Origin: Gemmatimonadota bacterium
GTDB taxonomy: Bacteria; Gemmatimonadota; Gemmatimonadetes; Longimicrobiales; Gaopeijiaceae
Length of the DNA: 6,993 nucleotides
Direction: 5' to 3'
Assembly (NCBI GenBank): GCA_018678395.1
Contig: JAHHMJ010000212.1
Coordinates: 1 to 6,993, forward strand
Shown: positions 4,854-6,993 of the stretch, in pieces
Position numbering within the stretch: position 1 is the first letter of the stretch
Layout: every line of letters starts with the position of its first letter
Translations under genes and position numbers: made by a program
Notes under the pieces: generated by a model
Told to the model about the DNA's origin: nothing
Database searches by the model: none
Seen by the model: the letters and a program-made list of their open reading frames with translations, nothing else

Positions 4854-5935
4854 GCCCGCTTGCCGACGGTGGCGAGCGCGAGGCGAATCCCGCCTTGCCG
4901 CCTCGCACGCCTCACGTCCCCGGGGCGGATCCCGTGTCCGGGCGGGGGGTGCCCGACTCGGTCTCAGCGCCCCGCACGGATCCGATCCCCGAGCCTGCGC
5001 GGCCCGTGGTGGAGTCGCTCGTCGCGTCCGGCGGTGGGCACATCCGCGCGATTCTCCTGTTCGGCTCCCAGCTGTCGCGTGCGGCTCCCTCGCCTCACAG
5101 CGCATGGGACCTCGTGGTCGTCGTGGACGAGTACGGCCCCTTTCATCGAGCGCTCGTCGACACGGGACACCATCGGCGGCCGGCGTGGCTGCTCTCGGCC
5201 CTCGGTCGCGTGCTGGCCCCTAACATCACGGCCTTCGATCCCGGCGATCACGCGCCTTTGGCCAAGTGCGCCATCGTGTCGTCCAGTGGCTTCGAGCGGG
5301 CCGTCGGGCCCAACTCGCCGGATCATTTCCTCAAGGGGCGCATGGTCCAGAACGTGGCGGTGCTCTGGGCGAAGAGCGCACCGGATGCCGCGTGGGTCCG
5401 GGAGCGCCTGCAGGGGGCCCGCGAGGATGTCATCAACTGGGCCGGCCCATACATCGAAGGCTCGTTCACCCCTGCGGAGTTCGCGCACGAGATGCTGCGC
5501 GTGTCGTACGGCGGTGAAGTGCGGCCCGAGAACAAGGACCGGGTCAATGCGGTCTTCGATGCCCAGCGGGAATTCCTGGCCGGGGCCTACCTGGAGGTGC
5601 TCGAGGCCGAGGCCGAAGCCGAAGGGGGACGGGTACGTCGTGTCGACGGCGGCCGCTACGTCCTCGATCCGGCGCCGACAGCCGGCGATCGGGTGCGCAT
5701 GTCCCTCTATTTCACCTGGTCCAAGGTGCGCGCCGTCGCTCGCTGGCCCAAGCACGTCCTGACCTTCAACGACTGGCTGACCTACATCCAGCGGAAGGTC
5801 GAGCGACGAACCGGCATGGAGATCGAGGTCACCCCCTGGGAGCGGCGTCTCCCGCTACTGCTGCTCTGGCCGAAGGTGTTCAAGGTGCTCAGGGGACGAA
5901 AAGCTGCGGGCGCTCGGCGGGAAGAGGCTTCGTGA
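4850..5935 (+). CDS. Tam41-like phosphatidate cytidylyltransferase (candidate bacterial CDP-diacylglycerol synthase)
   Basis: The protein has 361 residues from TTG 4850, with no membrane segment. A Pro/Arg-rich, probably disordered N-terminus (about 1-50) precedes a nucleotidyltransferase-like start: ILLFGSQLS at 68-76, then WDLVVVVDEYGPFHRAL at 86-102, a GS...D arrangement. Further on, AKCAIVSSSGFERAV at 138-152, DHFLKGRMVQNVAVLWAKS at 158-176, FTPAEFAHEMLRVSYGGEVR at 206-225 and PENKDRVNAVFDAQ at 226-239 follow the order I recall from mitochondrial Tam41: IKYGVVS, then LAGRL-x-KPV, then a helix ending LSY-x-GD-x-R and GENK-x-KV. Tam41 makes CDP-diacylglycerol from phosphatidate and CTP as a peripheral membrane protein. 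The upstream gene makes phosphatidate and the downstream enzyme class uses CDP-diacylglycerol, which supports this call. A short GAGGCC-type repeat at 5603-5623 encodes EAEAEAE. The C-terminal basic and aromatic region (about 280-350) could bind membrane. The alternative is an uncharacterised nucleotidyltransferase. Confidence 0.66.
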   Translation: MSPLADGGEREANPALPPRTPHVPGADPVSGRGVPDSVSAPRTDPIPEPARPVVESLVASGGGHIRAILLFGSQLSRAAPSPHSAWDLVVVVDEYGPFHRALVDTGHHRRPAWLLSALGRVLAPNITAFDPGDHAPLAKCAIVSSSGFERAVGPNSPDHFLKGRMVQNVAVLWAKSAPDAAWVRERLQGAREDVINWAGPYIEGSFTPAEFAHEMLRVSYGGEVRPENKDRVNAVFDAQREFLAGAYLEVLEAEAEAEGGRVRRVDGGRYVLDPAPTAGDRVRMSLYFTWSKVRAVARWPKHVLTFNDWLTYIQRKVERRTGMEIEVTPWERRLPLLLLWPKVFKVLRGRKAAGARREEAS

Positions 5936-6690
5936 GGACCGATCTGGCGGCGCTCCTCGGCATCCTGGCCTTCGCGATCCTCACCATGCCGGTCTACGCC
6001 CGCTCCGAGGCGGCCCGCCGGCCGGATCATCTCGAGTCGGCGGCGCGAGGGGACTTCGTTCTCGGCTCGTTCGTACGGTCGTGGTTCTACTGGTTCATCC
6101 GGCCCATCGAGCGAATCTCCCTGGCCCTCGGCTTGTCTCCGCTGGTCTACAACCTGTTGGGCGCAGCGTTGGGAATCGCCTCGGGCGTGGCCTTCTCGGG
6201 CGGGGGGATGGTGGCGGGAGGATGGCTGATCCTGGCGGGCGGAGCGGCCGACGTACTCGACGGCCGCGTGGCTCGAGCCCAGGGGATCGCATCGCGCCGG
6301 GGCGCCTTCCTCGATTCGACGCTCGACCGGTTCGCCGAGTTCGGCGCTTTCGTCGGGCTCGCCCTCTGGTACCGCGAGGATCCGGTCGCGCTCGCACTCG
6401 TGGTGATCGCGCTGGGCGGCTCGCTTCTCGTCAGCTATGCCCGCGCCCGGGGCGAGAGCGTGGGCATCGTGTGCAAGGTCGGGGTGCTCCAGCGTGCCGA
6501 GCGGCTGCTGCTGCTAGGCTTCGGTGGCCTCTTCGACCCGGCGGTGTCCGCGTGGATGGGCGCGCCGGGACCCGGAGCGATGCTCGAGTGGGTCATCGGT
6601 GTGATCGCCGTGGGGACCGTCTTCACCGCGATCTACCGGATCGTGTGGATCGCTCGGCGGCTGCCGCGGATCGACGAGCCCGAGGCCTGA
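5932..6690 (+). CDS. CDP-alcohol phosphatidyltransferase family membrane enzyme
   Basis: This 252-residue integral membrane protein should displace CMP from CDP-diacylglycerol (or a related CDP-lipid) with an alcohol to form a phospholipid. The complete signature D-x2-DG-x2-AR-x8-G-x3-D-x3-D is present: D107, D110, G111, A114, R115, G124, D128 and D132, the last being the catalytic aspartate. Hydrophobic segments at about 4-22, 69-105, 133-167 and 218-240 fit the six-helix fold, with an extra N-terminal helix and a loop before it. SYARARGES at 168-176 and QRAERLLLL at 187-195 resemble the region seen in phosphatidylinositol-phosphate-synthase-like members, so an inositol-phosphate type head group is possible but unproven. 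The GTG start at 5932 overlaps the preceding stop (GTGA), with AGAGG about 4 nt upstream. It is the last gene of the operon and would use the product of the gene before it. Confidence 0.95.
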   Translation: MRTDLAALLGILAFAILTMPVYARSEAARRPDHLESAARGDFVLGSFVRSWFYWFIRPIERISLALGLSPLVYNLLGAALGIASGVAFSGGGMVAGGWLILAGGAADVLDGRVARAQGIASRRGAFLDSTLDRFAEFGAFVGLALWYREDPVALALVVIALGGSLLVSYARARGESVGIVCKVGVLQRAERLLLLGFGGLFDPAVSAWMGAPGPGAMLEWVIGVIAVGTVFTAIYRIVWIARRLPRIDEPEA

Positions 6691-6752
6691 AGGGCGCGGC
6701 GGGACGGCCATTGGGCCGGCCCTCGGTCAGCGACCGGGCCTCCCGACGAAAA

Positions 6753-6777
6753 AGGCCCAGGCGGATTGCCTGGGCCT
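6753..6777 (-). terminator. Intrinsic terminator of tRNA-Asn
   Basis: A perfect 10 bp stem, AGGCCCAGGC with GCCTGGGCCT, encloses a 5 nt loop. On the minus strand it is followed by a T run at 6753-6749, and it begins 5 nt past the tRNA 3' end. On the plus strand the same hairpin has an A run before it and no T run after it, so it is oriented to stop tRNA transcription. It may incidentally also limit read-through from the plus-strand operon. Confidence 0.87.
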
Positions 6778-6782
6778 CGAAG

Positions 6783-6856
6783 CGCCTCCTCCAGGACTCG
6801 AACCTGGGACACCCTGATTAACAGTCAGGTGCTCTAACCGACTGAGCTAAGGAGGC
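6783..6856 (-). tRNA. tRNA-Asn, anticodon GTT
   Basis: A full cloverleaf folds on the minus strand. The acceptor stem is GCCTCCT (6856-6850) with AGGAGGC (6790-6784), and the discriminator is G at 6783. The D arm is GCTC/GAGC. The anticodon arm is CCTGA, loop CTGTTAA, TCAGG, with anticodon GTT reading AAC/AAT. The variable loop is GTGTC, and the T arm is CCAGG, loop TTCGAGT, CCTGG. The 3' CCA is not encoded, so it must be added by a CCA-adding enzyme. The gene has its own promoter and terminator. Confidence 0.97.
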
Positions 6857-6861
6857 AGGCA

Positions 6862-6876
6862 CTCCAATTTCTGGAG
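6862..6876 (-). other. Small hairpin in the tRNA precursor 5' leader
   Basis: CTCCA and TGGAG can form a 5 bp stem around a 5 nt loop between the predicted transcription start (near 6877) and the mature tRNA 5' end (6856). A structured leader of this length would be removed by RNase P. Functional importance is not shown. Confidence 0.3.
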
Positions 6877-6883
6877 AGCCGGA

Positions 6884-6912
6884 ACGATACCCGATCGGCT
6901 CGGGGGTGTCAA
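6884..6912 (-). promoter_or_regulatory. Sigma70-type promoter of tRNA-Asn
   Basis: On the minus strand a consensus -35 TTGACA (6912-6907) is followed by exactly 17 nt and then -10 TATCGT (6889-6884), which matches TATAAT at four of six positions. The predicted start, about 7 nt downstream near 6877, leaves a leader of about 20 nt before the mature tRNA. The GC-rich spacer is ordinary for this genome. Confidence 0.82.
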
Positions 6913-6993
6913 TCGGTCCACGGCGGCCAACGTTCCACCCAGCAATCGCGCGATCGCCGGGCCTACATCGTATGCTCGGCGCCAGATCCGATC
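6913..6993. other. Non-coding stretch at the right edge, nothing recognised
   Basis: No open frame with recognisable protein similarity, RNA gene or repeat is visible between the tRNA promoter and the window edge. It contains a short palindrome, ATCGCGCGAT at 6945-6954, of a kind common by chance in GC-rich DNA. Confidence 0.5.

Noticed and set aside
5603..5623. Hexanucleotide GAGGCC/GAAGCC tandem repeat
   Set aside because: Only about three and a half imperfect units, inside a coding region where they encode Glu-Ala pairs. This is most likely codon and composition bias rather than a functional repeat.
4395..5755. Minus-strand frames (4395-5105 and 4964-5755) opposite the acyltransferase and Tam41-like genes
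   Set aside because: Both are antisense shadows. The plus-strand frames have family motifs, ribosome-binding sites and coupled junctions; these do not.
6718..6740. Bulged hairpin GGCC-CT-CGGTC / GACCGGGCC after the phosphatidyltransferase as a terminator
   Set aside because: No T run follows on the plus strand, so it cannot be called an intrinsic terminator. It may be chance pairing in GC-rich DNA or a Rho-assisted end.
6945..6954. Palindrome ATCGCGCGAT upstream of the tRNA promoter
   Set aside because: Short CG-rich palindromes are expected by chance at this base composition, and nothing ties it to a gene.

Overview
This is a high-GC chromosomal window from a bacterium. Its genes are packed with 1-4 nt overlaps and often begin with GTG or TTG. 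Nothing in it fixes the taxon. The style and gene content would suit a high-GC Gram-negative such as a myxobacterial or deltaproteobacterial-type lineage, but that is a guess. There is no phage, transposon, integron or CRISPR signal. The window is almost entirely two divergent lipid-metabolism operons plus one tRNA gene.

Left part (about 1-3969, minus strand, read right to left): an operon of five tightly overlapping genes. The order is a PLP-dependent alpha-oxoamine synthase (the AONS/KBL/serine palmitoyltransferase superfamily), an acetoacetate-decarboxylase-like protein that seems to lack the catalytic lysine, a diacylglycerol/sphingosine-kinase-type lipid kinase, a hot-dog acyl-CoA/ACP thioesterase, and a 4'-phosphopantetheinyl transferase that runs off the left edge. 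Together they look like a pathway that condenses an acyl thioester with an amino acid and then modifies or phosphorylates a lipid, with its own carrier-protein activator. A sphingoid or other long-chain aminoketone lipid is the most natural reading. That is an inference.

Middle (about 3970-4046): a 77 nt divergent intergenic region with a perfect 12 bp palindrome next to the oxoamine synthase start.

Right part (4047-6690, plus strand): a three-gene operon with 4 nt overlaps. It encodes a PlsC-type 1-acylglycerol-3-phosphate acyltransferase, a nucleotidyltransferase-fold protein that resembles the mitochondrial CDP-diacylglycerol synthase Tam41, and a CDP-alcohol phosphatidyltransferase. Read in order this is lysophosphatidate -> phosphatidate -> CDP-diacylglycerol -> phospholipid. 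The middle gene sits exactly where a CDP-DAG synthase is required and is the most interesting object here: a bacterial, soluble, Tam41-type enzyme in place of the membrane CdsA type.

Far right (6691-6993): a complete minus-strand tRNA-Asn(GTT) transcription unit, with a near-consensus sigma70 promoter, a short leader, the tRNA and an intrinsic terminator. The terminator lies between the tRNA and the end of the plus-strand operon.
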